Source: Thermococcus sp. JdF3
GTDB lineage: Archaea > Methanobacteriota_B > Thermococci > Thermococcales > Thermococcaceae
Direction: 5' to 3'
Assembly: GCF_012027495.1 (NCBI RefSeq)
Contig: NZ_SNUK01000003.1
Coordinates: forward strand, 310,001 to 374,000
Length of the DNA stretch: 64,000 nucleotides
The stretch's first letter is position 1. Every line of letters starts with the position of its first letter. The notes beneath the pieces are model-generated. The model did no database searches. It worked only from the letters and a program-made list of their open reading frames with translations, and was not told the origin of the DNA. A program made the position numbers and the translations under genes. Below, one piece after another: positions 54,901 through 62,574 of the stretch.

Positions 54901-55472
54901 GGAAGGAGACAGAGGTGAGCGTGACCCTGGTCAACAATGGCGGGGCCGTTGATGGGGAGTTCACGGTGTCCCTCTACGCAAACGACACCCTCGTGAAGAC
55001 CGAGAGGGTCAGCGGGATCGGCGCCGGAGAGGAGAAGACGGTGAAGTTCACGTGGACGCCGGACAAGAGCGGCACCTACATCCTCAGGGCCACCGCAGAC
55101 GGAGATGACGCCATCGTCGAGAGCAACGAGACAAACAACGAACTGTCCGCTGAGGTTCGGGTCACCCCCGCGCCGAAGGTGAGCAAGGGCACAGCGGTCA
55201 CACGTATGAACTACATCGGCTACATGTACTACCACATGCTTTCGAAGAGGTTTGAGGAGCTGTACAACGAGTCCCTGCGGAAGGGCGTGGACAATGAGAC
55301 CCTAACCGCGGCCCTGGAGCACAGGAAGCTGGCCGAGGAGTACTACGAAAAGGCGGAGGAGTTCGGCCCGGTGCTCCAGAACCTCAACAACCCGCAGATA
55401 CTCGCCCCGCTCAGGAGGGCGTACCTGGAGATGCTGAAGGCCGTCAGGATACTGGAAGAGGCCCTCGGATGA
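51918..55472 (+). CDS. Giant secreted CARDB-domain protein, 1184 residues
   Basis: An exported protein of 1184 residues with signal peptide IVLGLILLLLGSGIPTVMG. The rest is beta-rich: several Ig-like or adhesion-type domains, a stretch that contains DVTPEVQEVGKNVTVYIDVRDDG, a region of many N-X-S/T sequons, and a CARDB domain near 970-1080 (DLRVVGISAENAVAGKETEV, then ETNNELSAEVRV). The C-terminal 90 residues are helical and charged, with no membrane anchor or CGP-CTERM signal. ATG 51918 is preceded by GGTGAT. Being divergent from the archaellum operon and near its control repeats, it may be a surface or filament-associated protein; function not established. Confidence 0.72.
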   Translation: MGGRQRAIVLGLILLLLGSGIPTVMGVSYAYSEASNVQLFLWPSGRLVAPNQTVTIAVVLWKPGEGGVANATVTIEVEDRLYNVTTNGDGFASLNLTFTEEGGYEVRALYGEVSTGTWIDVKAVPEYLFIEKDLELQVNRAYTVEWNLVTPYLFTPYSGTVNVTVLFNDRAVESRPINVTGGKLRLSLQFNETGTGSILFDGRTASYFEVRSRVILAKLMAPDRAYVGQNVTVHILALDAGRNTPYSGNVTVKTISFNGTEETVDRFTIEIENGYGNFTVTVPECDHLTVSVELGRGPSHTIWVERPAQAPTNGGNGNETPLIFTITPDRVLAEPGQSISFVVNTTREGTYNMTVTWYGWRFTSWDVWDGETNTTLVTFNGTKSVLKRIKVPEWAYYGEIRIGNAVARVYTLRPSVWADAWVNLTYSPEIGLETGDVIMVSGDLKNKTKDWFFEWEEFYRGLVNETVHIFTPWGVKAVKTGEDGRFSASIPVPSERLPDMVWDRHPEVLVIHRSGAYADRTVDTPRGRVFVNITSDGVRINVEPDSDWRYYPNLTTPTVVEFGQSFDWYYIGNVTSVYVNSTNATIPGNISAGVYMFKILPNHWLCLKEPHGTSCGAGSHSTERVYYVTGGLELPDSATYSGGELEVPIKLPGRGVFYYSYDSNGQRHYGVGFTDENGSGVARIEVGNLPLGGPEWLIIKFGFVSDRGSLFDINWNLIVRNEADVLPPAITADVTPEVQEVGKNVTVYIDVRDDGKLRQVNFTITNVTDIIRAESFNVSTSGFVHRFNFTVRGLEDYILNVTAVDEAGHVSTRLVNFYGKAVETRELNLTANETHELNVANQTRIVVAPAQNESVAMNITVASAVENESARVKMTAKGYEDLKYVKVETNGTVEYSWVILNLTYSDEMLRRLGISENAVTLLYWNGSEWIDLSKHVGETIPDNSPYGNITVFGFGRDPVHNYAWANVSHLSEYSLGVMLPDLRVVGISAENAVAGKETEVSVTLVNNGGAVDGEFTVSLYANDTLVKTERVSGIGAGEEKTVKFTWTPDKSGTYILRATADGDDAIVESNETNNELSAEVRVTPAPKVSKGTAVTRMNYIGYMYYHMLSKRFEELYNESLRKGVDNETLTAALEHRKLAEEYYEKAEEFGPVLQNLNNPQILAPLRRAYLEMLKAVRILEEALG

Positions 55473-55488
55473 GGGCCTCAAGCCCCAA

Positions 55489-55522
55489 TTTTTCAGGTTT
55501 TCCGAAATTTTTGAGAACCTGA
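55489..55522. terminator. Stem-loop and T-run between convergent genes
   Basis: Five Ts (55489-55493) after the large gene are followed by an inverted repeat with arms TCAGGTT (55493-55499) and AACCTGA (55516-55522), with AAATTTTT between them. The 100-base gap separates convergent transcripts, so a terminator serving one or both is plausible. Confidence 0.45.
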
Positions 55523-55572
55523 GGGCTTAGAACCCGAAGCTATCGGAAATTAGAAACAGAAAAGGAAAGTTC

Positions 55573-56526
55573 TCATCTCTTTCTGATGACCATTATGCTC
55601 CTGGCGGGCCGGGTTATCTCGACATCGAAGCCCTCCTCCAGGATAACGTCCCTGATCTCCGCCGCAGAGGGGAAGCCAATGAAGTCCTTGTTGAGGCTCT
55701 CAAAGAACTCGAGGGCCTGAATGTGGGCAAAGGCGTCCCTGAACGGCTCAAGCACCACCATCTTCCCACCGGACTTGAGCGTCTCAAGGGCACCCCTGAG
55801 AACCCTCTCCCTATCCTTGGCGTACTCAAGGACGAAGCTCATGAGGACCACGTCGTACTCGTTAACCGGACGGATGAGCTTTGCGTCCATCTCCTTCAGC
55901 TCAACGGGCAGGTTTTTCATCTCCACCCTGGCCCTCGCTATCTCCAGAAGCGCCGGAGAGTAGTCGATTCCCAGATAGAAGCCATTGTAGCCTATCATCT
56001 CGGCGAACTGGACAGGAGACACCGAGCCGCAACCGATGTCGAGCACGTGCATACCCGGCCTTAGGCCAGCGGCCTGGGCCATGGCGTTGCGGTACACCGC
56101 GGAGAAACGGGTGCTCATGCGCATGTCCCAGAAGTCGGCGTCCTTATCGAAGTCCATGAGAACGTGCGGATGGACCGGGGTTATGAAAGCGTAGTCAACC
56201 ATGCGGTATATCTCCTCCAGAACGGGCACCCAGTCATGAATCAGGAGGTCGTACCTCTCACCTGGGACATGCACGGTGTACGTAAAGCCGTTGAGGTGAA
56301 GCCTGCCGCCCTTTTCGGCCACTATTCCCAGGCGCTCCAGCGTGTCGATAAAGTCCAGAAGAAGGCGCCTGTTGGGCAGGCCCACGTGGTCAACCAGCTC
56401 CTGCACCGTTGGGGCCCTGGAGAGCAGAGGAAATATGCCGTGCTTTGTTCCGAGTCCGATTATCTGGAGCACGGAAAACTTGACCATCTGCTCGATGTTG
56501 GCATCGACGATATCGGCGGGATTCAT
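55573..56526 (-). CDS. AdoMet-dependent methyltransferase next to the archaellum cluster
   Basis: A 317-residue protein: an N-terminal winged-helix region (about 15-90: FSVLQIIGLGTKHGIFPLLSRAPT, then TLERLGIVAEKGG) and a methyltransferase domain (VLDIGCGSVSPVQF at about 161-174, then YLGIDYS, ALLEIARARVE). This layout is that of the O-methyltransferase-like group. Similar methyltransferase genes are reported beside Pyrococcus archaellum genes. Target unknown; archaellin or glycan modification is possible. ATG 56526 follows GAGGTGTGG, 11 bases after the earA stop; the pair is an operon. Confidence 0.8.
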   Translation of the reverse strand: MNPADIVDANIEQMVKFSVLQIIGLGTKHGIFPLLSRAPTVQELVDHVGLPNRRLLLDFIDTLERLGIVAEKGGRLHLNGFTYTVHVPGERYDLLIHDWVPVLEEIYRMVDYAFITPVHPHVLMDFDKDADFWDMRMSTRFSAVYRNAMAQAAGLRPGMHVLDIGCGSVSPVQFAEMIGYNGFYLGIDYSPALLEIARARVEMKNLPVELKEMDAKLIRPVNEYDVVLMSFVLEYAKDRERVLRGALETLKSGGKMVVLEPFRDAFAHIQALEFFESLNKDFIGFPSAAEIRDVILEEGFDVEITRPARSIMVIRKR

Positions 56527-56537
56527 GGCACCACACC

Positions 56538-56867
56538 TCACATGAACCTCCGGTAGTAGCGATAGTACTCCTTAAGATAATCCACGACCTTTTTACCGTA
56601 GTCCGTCAGACGGTAGTACTTAAAGCCATTGTTTGAGACTTCCTCCACAAGACCCAGGTAAACAAGGGAACTCTCTCCGTTGTACCTGTTACCCAAACCA
56701 ACCAGTGCCCCCCTAACGTTGGATGGATCAGAACTGACGACCCTGGCGATCTCAGAAAGGTACGTCGCTGACGGATATATTTCGCTCAGGTACATCAGTA
56801 TCTTCTTCCTGAGTTCGCTACGATGAAGGGAGCGCAACACCTGCGGATCCACGATTACTGTGTCCAT
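56538..56867 (-). CDS. earA: EarA-like archaellum transcriptional regulator (winged helix)
   Basis: A 109-residue protein with a winged-helix DNA-binding fold: IVDPQVLRSLHRSELRKKILMYLSEIYPS, then TYLSEIARVVSSDPSNVRGALVGLGNRYN, with the recognition helix in the middle, and a C-terminal DYGKKVVDYLKEYYRYY segment. Size, sequence style and genomic position match EarA, the euryarchaeal activator of archaellum genes. ATG 56867 follows GGGAGGGGGGAGT. It precedes the methyltransferase gene in the same transcript. The motif upstream of the arl and che promoters is the likely target. Confidence 0.72.
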   Translation of the reverse strand: MDTVIVDPQVLRSLHRSELRKKILMYLSEIYPSATYLSEIARVVSSDPSNVRGALVGLGNRYNGESSLVYLGLVEEVSNNGFKYYRLTDYGKKVVDYLKEYYRYYRRFM

Positions 56868-57244
56868 ACTCCCCCCTCCCAAAGTCGGTGGTTCCAGGAT
56901 CAATCACTGTGATTATAGCAAGGCAGCCACTGAAACCCCTCTGGATATCAATGCCTCCATGTGCAGGGGATGGTTGTAGCCCCGTATATTAGATGTGAGT
57001 TGTAGAATATATAACGTTTTTGGTTTATCCCTGGGTATAATTCCGCATAAATTTGCCCCATTTGTAGAATCCCCACCCAAAAATTGTATAAATCGGGCTA
57101 ACGGACAAAGAATCCAATTGATTGAAAATTATCCAACAGACGGCAATCCGGACAAAGGTTTTCGCCCCCTCCAGCCGGAGAACATTCATAAAATCTTAAA
57201 TACCATCGAAACAAATTGGAGTACGTTGAAGTCAGGTGAGAGTA
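56868..57244. promoter_or_regulatory. 377-base divergent intergenic region between earA and the coiled-coil gene
   Basis: No gene is evident. Near the earA start, a perfect palindrome AATCAC-T-GTGATT (56902-56914) overlaps a minus-strand TATAAT, a possible self-operator. Further right are the TATA elements GAATATATAACG (about 57004-57015) and ATTGTATAAATC (about 57083-57094), and TCTTAAATACC (57194-57204), the last giving a start near 57230, about 15 bases before the ATG at 57245. TTGTAG occurs three times (near 56969, 57000 and 57061), a weak relative of the CTACAC motif. The middle part is AT-rich and non-coding. Confidence 0.5.
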
Positions 57245-58324
57245 ATGCTGGTCGAAGTGACAATCACCGCGGCGGTCGCAGTGGTTCTGGCGTATTACGT
57301 CAAAGACGTCACCAGCAAAGTTCTGGCCAGGCACTTCGAGCTGAAGGAAGAACTCGGGGAGCTGGAGTCAAAATTCTCAAAGCTCAAAGAGGAGCTTGAA
57401 TCGGAGATCCGGGAGGTTCGAACCAACGTTTCTTCCGGGGAGGAGGACGTACGCGGGGAGTTCATCCAGAAGCTGAACGAACTCCAGAAGAAGCTCAGGG
57501 GAGTGGAAAAGGGGCTCAGGGACCTCCAGAAGCTCGAAACCAGGGTGGACTACGAAATCGGCAGCCTGAAGAGGGAGCTGGACAGAACTGGGCGCAGGGT
57601 GGAGGAGCTGGAAGACGCGGTGATGGCCACAAAGGACGAGCTTAAGGAGGAGCTTAAAAGGGAGATTCTGGCGGAGCTTGAGGAGGAGATAGAACACCTG
57701 GAGGACGTCATTGAGAGACGGAAGCAGTCCGAAGTTGAGGAGTTCCTGGAGATTATAACGGCCGCCGTGACGCTTCAGCCGGAGAAGCTCAAGGATGGAA
57801 TGGCCGAGGCGAAACGGGCCCTCCTCTCAATGCGGGATATAGCCAAGGTCTACGTGCTCACCGGGCAGGGGCAGAGGGAGTTCCGGGGGTTGAAAGAGAA
57901 CCTCATAGAACTCCTCAAGAACCTCCGCAAACTCGCGGTTGTCTCGGTTCCGGATGAGAGCGTTTACTCCACTTTCAACGAGATAGTGGTTCGCGTGAAG
58001 CGCCTCGATCTGCCAATGAGGGTTGTGAGGGACGGCAAGGAGAAAGAGCTGAACCCGGAGAAGAGCTTTATTTACATCCACCGGGCGGTCTACGAGCTGG
58101 CAGGGGAGCTGGACAGGATAGCAGAGGGACTCCAGGAGCCGATACCGGTAACCCCGGTTGAGAAGGAATTCTACGAAAAGCTGCGGCACCAGTTCGAGGA
58201 GCTGCAGAAGCTGGAAGAACAGGTCCAGAGGCTCATGCTGAAGCTCGGCGCGGAGAAAGAGGAGACGGAAGACACGAAAGACCGGGACGTTGAAGACCTG
58301 CTGAAAGAGCTGAACCTGCTGTGA
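57245..58324 (+). CDS. Membrane-anchored coiled-coil protein, 359 residues
   Basis: An unrecognised protein. Residues 5-20 (VTITAAVAVVLAYYV) are a single membrane helix, followed by about 150 residues of heptad-rich charged coiled coil (ELKEELGELESKFSKLKEELES to ELEDAVMATKDELKEELKREILAELEEEIEHLED). A globular part (about 165-330) and a final coiled-coil, acidic tail (DVEDLLKELNLL) follow. Membrane-tethered coiled coil with a cytosolic tail suggests a structural or signalling scaffold. Between earA and the chemotaxis genes, it converges on cheW with nine bases between stops. ATG 57245 after AGGTGAGAG; GTG 57236 is part of the binding site. Confidence 0.65.
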   Translation: MLVEVTITAAVAVVLAYYVKDVTSKVLARHFELKEELGELESKFSKLKEELESEIREVRTNVSSGEEDVRGEFIQKLNELQKKLRGVEKGLRDLQKLETRVDYEIGSLKRELDRTGRRVEELEDAVMATKDELKEELKREILAELEEEIEHLEDVIERRKQSEVEEFLEIITAAVTLQPEKLKDGMAEAKRALLSMRDIAKVYVLTGQGQREFRGLKENLIELLKNLRKLAVVSVPDESVYSTFNEIVVRVKRLDLPMRVVRDGKEKELNPEKSFIYIHRAVYELAGELDRIAEGLQEPIPVTPVEKEFYEKLRHQFEELQKLEEQVQRLMLKLGAEKEETEDTKDRDVEDLLKELNLL

Positions 58325-58333
58325 GTCCCGGGA

Positions 58334-58774
58334 TTAGAACTCCTCCCCCAGGAGTTTGTCAAGGTCGACCATTATGAGGAGCCTCTCTCCATCGTTTATC
58401 TTCGCTATGCCCTTTATGTAGCGGATGTCCACGCGGCTTGTGAGGGTCTTGGGTGGCTGGTCGATCTGGTCGTCGGTCAGGGTTATGACGTCCGAGACGG
58501 AGTCGACTATAATGCCGATAATCTCGTCCTTAACCTCCGCGATGATTATCTTCTTCGTGGAAAGGTCCTCGTCCATGTCGTAATACCCGAGGAGTTTCTT
58601 GAGGTTGACGACGGTGGTGATCTGACCGCGGAGGTTTATGACGCCCTCAACGAAGTCCGGGGAGTTGGGCACGCGCGTTATGGGCATCATTTCCTTGATT
58701 TCCCTGACCTTCGAGATATCCAGACAGAACTCCTCGTTTCCAACCATAAAAGCCACTACCTGAATTTCGGCCAT
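58334..58774 (-). CDS. cheW: Chemotaxis adaptor CheW
   Basis: A 146-residue CheW: VVAFMVGNEEFCLDISKVREI, ITRVPNSPDFVEGVINLRGQI, and the conserved IGIIVDSVSDVITL segment. It couples chemoreceptors to CheA. ATG 58774 follows GAGGTGAATGG; the gene starts five bases after the chemoreceptor stop, so receptor and adaptor are co-transcribed. CheA is in the separate plus-strand operon. Confidence 0.95.
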   Translation of the reverse strand: MAEIQVVAFMVGNEEFCLDISKVREIKEMMPITRVPNSPDFVEGVINLRGQITTVVNLKKLLGYYDMDEDLSTKKIIIAEVKDEIIGIIVDSVSDVITLTDDQIDQPPKTLTSRVDIRYIKGIAKINDGERLLIMVDLDKLLGEEF

Positions 58775-58779
58775 TCACC

Positions 58780-60006
58780 TCACCTCCGGGCACTCCTAAC
58801 GTTTTCCAGCAGGGTTCTGGATTCGTCTATAGATTCCTCAAGGGCCTTAAGACCCTTTCGTATTTCATCCAAACGCAGCTGGAGCGTTGAGAGGAAGTCC
58901 ACGAGGGGCAGCATCACGTCCGAGATGTCGTTCTGGATGGCGTAAACACCGTCTATGGTGTCCATGAGCATCTGCACCGACTGGGCCTGTCCGTCTATGC
59001 TGTCCGAGAGGTCTTTTATCATGCCCGCGGTCTCATTGGCGCGCCTGGCGATGTCGTCAAAGGCGGCTATGAGTTCCTGAACGGCATCCTTTATTTCCTC
59101 CGTGACACGGAACTCCTGTTTGATGGAGCTGACGACGGTGTCTATGCTCTCCTGCATATCCCTGATGAGTTCGGTTATCTGGTCGGTGGACTTCTTGGAC
59201 TGGTCGGCGAGCTCACGGATGTTCTCTGCAACAACCGCGAAGCCCCTGCCGTGCTCCCCGCTCCTGGCGGCCTCAATGGCGGCGTTGAGTGCCAGAAGGT
59301 TGGTCTGGTCAGCGATGCCCCCTATGACCTCAACTATCTCCCCGATGCGCTTGGAGTGCTCGACGAGAATGGAGACCGCCCGCTCCATGTCCTGGTTAAC
59401 CTCTGTTATGCTGGCCACGTTCAGGGCAACGTTGTCGGAAATCTTCTTACCCCTCTCGGCCATGTCAGCAGTTTCGAGGGCGTAGTCGGTCAGCGCCTGG
59501 GCCTGCGTGTTCATCTCCTCTATCCCCGCGGTGAGGGTCTGGATGTAGTCCCCCAGCTCGGCGATGCTGGAGCGCTCCCTCTCCACCAGACTGGCCAGGG
59601 AATCGGGATCCGCCGAGGCATCCATCTCCAACATGGGGAGGAGGGAGGAAATCTTTTCCCGGACGTTCTCAAGATTTTTCAGGGCGGTATCCATCCCCTC
59701 GAAGGAACAGGGCTGTGAAACAGTCACCCTGCGTTTTCTTAGGGCCTCAGCCTTGTGTTCGATGGAGATGAGACGGGCTGCAATTTCCTCATCGATGCCC
59801 CCTACATCGGGATGTCTTCCCTCCAGGATGTCCTCAACCGCCCCGAGAATCCGGAGGGAGTTATCCCTCGTTTTTGAGACGTACGCGCCAACGATTGCGG
59901 ATGCACCCAGACCCAGAATGAGACCCACGGATGGAGCCACCAGGGTGCCGGCGAGGGTTATCAGAGGGATTGAGCCAACTGCCGTTATGGCAACGATGCG
60001 GTTCAC
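58780..60006 (-). CDS. Methyl-accepting chemotaxis protein without a sensor domain
   Basis: A 408-residue chemoreceptor. Two adjacent membrane helices lie near residues 3-40 ([35 protein letters not shown]), with hardly any exterior loop. A linker (about 45-170), then the signalling coiled coil, whose tip [37 protein letters not shown] interacts with CheA/CheW. With no ligand-binding domain it probably reads the membrane or cytosol, for example temperature, energy or partner proteins. Start chosen at GTG 60006 with GGGAGGTG upstream; GTG 60015 is closer to the AG run. It precedes cheW. Confidence 0.9.
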   Translation of the reverse strand: MNRIVAITAVGSIPLITLAGTLVAPSVGLILGLGASAIVGAYVSKTRDNSLRILGAVEDILEGRHPDVGGIDEEIAARLISIEHKAEALRKRRVTVSQPCSFEGMDTALKNLENVREKISSLLPMLEMDASADPDSLASLVERERSSIAELGDYIQTLTAGIEEMNTQAQALTDYALETADMAERGKKISDNVALNVASITEVNQDMERAVSILVEHSKRIGEIVEVIGGIADQTNLLALNAAIEAARSGEHGRGFAVVAENIRELADQSKKSTDQITELIRDMQESIDTVVSSIKQEFRVTEEIKDAVQELIAAFDDIARRANETAGMIKDLSDSIDGQAQSVQMLMDTIDGVYAIQNDISDVMLPLVDFLSTLQLRLDEIRKGLKALEESIDESRTLLENVRSARR

Positions 60007-60050
60007 TGGCCACACCTCCCAGCAGCACTATTTAACCATGGAGACAGGGA

Positions 60051-60072
60051 GATAAAAGAGTTTCGCATGTAG
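60051..60072 (-). promoter_or_regulatory. Chemoreceptor-cheW promoter with one CTACAT motif
   Basis: On the minus strand TATA is CTCTTTTATC (60051-60060). CTACATG (60066-60072) lies upstream, its first base 15 nt before TTTTAT. The same 15-nt distance is seen at cheR. A second AT-rich element (TTAAATAG, about 60029-60036) is nearer the gene but would be too close to give a leader. Confidence 0.55.
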
Positions 60073-60135
60073 GTAATAACCCTTAATACGCGTTACAATA
60101 ATAACCGGGGAAGTCGTAACAATATACCTATGCAC

Positions 60136-60169
60136 CTACACAACCATCTACACACAAAGATTTTTTATG
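60136..60169 (+). promoter_or_regulatory. cheR operon promoter with two CTACACA motifs
   Basis: CTACACA at 60136-60142 and 60148-60154, 12 bp apart as in the archaellum promoter; the seven bases between (ACCAT context) are also almost the same as there (ACCAC). TATA is TTTTTTATG (60161-60169), 15 nt from the start of the nearer motif. The transcript would start near 60190, within or just after a stem CAAAAGC/GCTTTTG (60171-60190), about 60 bases before cheR. Confidence 0.65.
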
Positions 60170-60248
60170 CCAAAAGCGCAAGGCTTTTGTGGAGTCTGCA
60201 ATATCCAGTCCAACACCTGGGAGACCCCCCAACGGATGCGTGAGGTAA

Positions 60249-61112
60249 ATGATGGATGTTAAGGATCCCGGCTATATAAGGATCAAGCGGGAGCTGTTCC
60301 GCCACCTCAAAGTTAGTAGTGACGCCTACAAGGACACGTACCTCGTGAGACGCATACGGGCAAGGATGAGGAAACTGGGAATCGCAAGCTACACCGAGTA
60401 CTACAGACTTATAAAGGCAAACAGGAGCGAGCTCGACGAGCTCCTGCTGACCGTGGCCATCAACGTCACGGAGTTCTTCAGAGACCCGGTGGTCTGGAAA
60501 ACCCTCGAAAAGAAAATCCTGCCCGAGCTGGTCGAGTACAAGCGGGAGATTCACAGCAATTCCCTCAAGATATGGAGTGCGGCCTGCTCAACGGGACAGG
60601 AGCCGTACTCGATCGCCATGACACTGTACGAGACGCTGGGCGAAAACCTCGACGGATTCCGGGTCAGCATACTGGCGACGGACATAGACAGGGAGGCCCT
60701 GTCGGTGGCCATGAAGGGAGAATACCCCGTGGATGTCATTGAGAAGCAGATACCCAGGAGCATGATACCGAAGTACTTCACCCGCGTAAGCGACGAGCGG
60801 TACAGGGTCTCACCGAAGATAAAACGCCTGGTCAAGTTCCGGCAGTTCAACCTCTTCAGCACCACGTACCCGAAGGGGTTCGATATTATATTCATCCGCA
60901 ACGTGCTCATATACATAAAAAGGGACGCCCAAGAGGAGATATTTGCCAAACTTTATGATTCGCTGGAGGATCACGGGTATCTCGTACTCGGCAAGACCGA
61001 GACGATCCTCGGCAATGCCGCCAGGATGTTTAGGTTGTATGACCTCGTTGCAAGGATCTATCGCAAAAATCTGGAGGTGAAAAAACATGGCAAAGGTTTT
61101 GGTGGTGGATGA
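60249..61112 (+). CDS. cheR: Chemotaxis protein methyltransferase CheR
   Basis: A 287-residue AdoMet-dependent enzyme that methylates glutamates on chemoreceptors. N-terminal helical domain (YLVRRIRARMRKLGIASYTEYY), then the catalytic domain with IWSAACSTGQEPYSIAM, ILATDIDREALSVA, and FIRNVLIYIKRDAQ. The start ATG 60249 follows GAGGTAA; the next codon is also ATG. The 3' end overlaps cheY by 26 bases, showing tight operon packing. Confidence 0.95.
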   Translation: MMDVKDPGYIRIKRELFRHLKVSSDAYKDTYLVRRIRARMRKLGIASYTEYYRLIKANRSELDELLLTVAINVTEFFRDPVVWKTLEKKILPELVEYKREIHSNSLKIWSAACSTGQEPYSIAMTLYETLGENLDGFRVSILATDIDREALSVAMKGEYPVDVIEKQIPRSMIPKYFTRVSDERYRVSPKIKRLVKFRQFNLFSTTYPKGFDIIFIRNVLIYIKRDAQEEIFAKLYDSLEDHGYLVLGKTETILGNAARMFRLYDLVARIYRKNLEVKKHGKGFGGG

Positions 61113-61449
61113 TGCCGCTTTCATGCGCATGTTGCTGAAGAAGATACTGACCCAGGGCGGCCACCAGGTCGTTGGGGAGGCAGGCAACGGAAAGGAAGCG
61201 GTCCAGAAGTACCAGGAACTGAAGCCGGACGTGGTCACCATGGACATTGTCATGCCAGAGATGGACGGCATTACGGCGGTTCAGGAGATAAAGAAGCTCG
61301 ACCCCAACGCCAAGATAATAATGATCACCGCGGTGGGGCAGGAAGGAAAGGTCATGGAGGCCCTCAAGGCAGGGGCTTCGGGGTACATAGTCAAGCCGTT
61401 CCAGGCCCCCAAGGTGCTCGAGGAGATAGCCAGAGTACTGTCCAGCTGA
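61087..61449 (+). CDS. cheY: Chemotaxis response regulator CheY
   Basis: A 120-residue single-domain receiver. Acidic pocket VVDDAAFMR (about residues 7-9), phosphorylated Asp in VVTMDIVMPEMDG (about 55), Thr in MITAVGQ (about 83-87) and Lys in YIVKPFQAP (about 105). It carries the signal from CheA to CheF/archaellum motor in archaea. ATG 61087 follows GGAGGTGAAAAAAC inside cheR. Confidence 0.96.
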   Translation: MAKVLVVDDAAFMRMLLKKILTQGGHQVVGEAGNGKEAVQKYQELKPDVVTMDIVMPEMDGITAVQEIKKLDPNAKIIMITAVGQEGKVMEALKAGASGYIVKPFQAPKVLEEIARVLSS

Positions 61450-61461
61450 GGGTGGATTTTG

Positions 61462-62574
61462 ATGCCACTGAGCTCCCCCTCTCGAAAAATCCGGGTACTG
61501 GTCGTCGACGACTCCGCGTTCATGAGAAAGATACTCCGGGACATCATAAATTCGGATCCCGAGCTGGAGGTCTGCTGCGAAGCCAGGGACGGTATTGAGG
61601 CCATCAGTCTGGCAAAGCTCCACAGGCCGGACGTCGTGACGCTTGACATTGAAATGCCCAAGATGAACGGCCTCGACGCCCTCCGGGTTATAATGAAGCA
61701 GACCCCCCTCCCGGTCATAATGGTGAGCGCCCTGACCCAGGAGGGCGCCGAGGCCACCATCAAAGCCCTGGAGTACGGGGCGATAGACTTCATTCCCAAG
61801 CCGAGCTCCTCCATCTCCATCAACATGAAAGAGATGCGGGACGAGATAACGGCGAAGATCAAAGAGGCCGCCAGAGTTCCAAGACGGTTCCTGGAGCTCA
61901 GAAGAATGAGACTGCTCAGGTCACAGAAGGTCAAAACCAGAAAACCCAGTGTCCCGGCAAAGACCGTTGTCACCATAGCGTCCTCCACAGGGGGCCCGCA
62001 ATCTCTGCTGAGGATCTTTCCAAAATTCCCCGAGAACCTGAAAGCCGCGATACTGCTCGTCCAGCACATGCCACCCGGATTCACAAAGTCCTTTGCGAAG
62101 AGACTCGACAGTCTGAGCAGGATAGACGTCAAAGAGGCGGAGGACGGGGATACAATAGAGGAAGGGAAGGCCTACGTGGCGCCCGGGGATTACCACATGG
62201 AGGTGCAGATGAGGGCAGGAAAGCCCGTCATAACGCTCAACAAGAAACCGAAAATACACGGCGTGCGGCCTGCCGCCGACCCCATGATGATAACCGCCGC
62301 GGAGGTGTTCGGGCGCAGGACGGTCGGTGTCGTCATGACCGGAATGGGCAAGGACGGTGCCCAGGGAATCATTGCCATCAAGAAGAAAGGGGGCATCACG
62401 ATAGCGCAGGACAGGGAAACCTCAATAATCTTCGGAATGCCCAAGGCAGCCATAGAGACCGGCATGGTGGACCATGTCGTCCCCCTGGATAAAATCGCCG
62501 AGACTGTGGTGATGGCAGTAAACAAAGTTAACCGGGGTGGTGCCGGTGGAAGATCTTTCGCAGTATCTAGATGA
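61462..62574 (+). CDS. cheB: Chemotaxis protein-glutamate methylesterase CheB
   Basis: A 370-residue protein with receiver (1-130: [28 protein letters not shown], phospho-Asp near 66) and a C-terminal methylesterase domain (about 175-360) with the catalytic triad Ser in [10 protein letters not shown], His in VQHMPPGFT and Asp in [11 protein letters not shown]. It removes methyl groups and deamidates glutamines on chemoreceptors, giving adaptation. ATG 61462 follows GGGTGGATTTTG; cheA starts inside its last codons. Confidence 0.95.
   Translation: MPLSSPSRKIRVLVVDDSAFMRKILRDIINSDPELEVCCEARDGIEAISLAKLHRPDVVTLDIEMPKMNGLDALRVIMKQTPLPVIMVSALTQEGAEATIKALEYGAIDFIPKPSSSISINMKEMRDEITAKIKEAARVPRRFLELRRMRLLRSQKVKTRKPSVPAKTVVTIASSTGGPQSLLRIFPKFPENLKAAILLVQHMPPGFTKSFAKRLDSLSRIDVKEAEDGDTIEEGKAYVAPGDYHMEVQMRAGKPVITLNKKPKIHGVRPAADPMMITAAEVFGRRTVGVVMTGMGKDGAQGIIAIKKKGGITIAQDRETSIIFGMPKAAIETGMVDHVVPLDKIAETVVMAVNKVNRGGAGGRSFAVSR

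Noticed and set aside
54066-55235. 389-residue minus-strand ORF inside the large CARDB gene
   Set aside because: Opposite strand of a well-formed secreted protein; low-complexity Val/Leu/His content.
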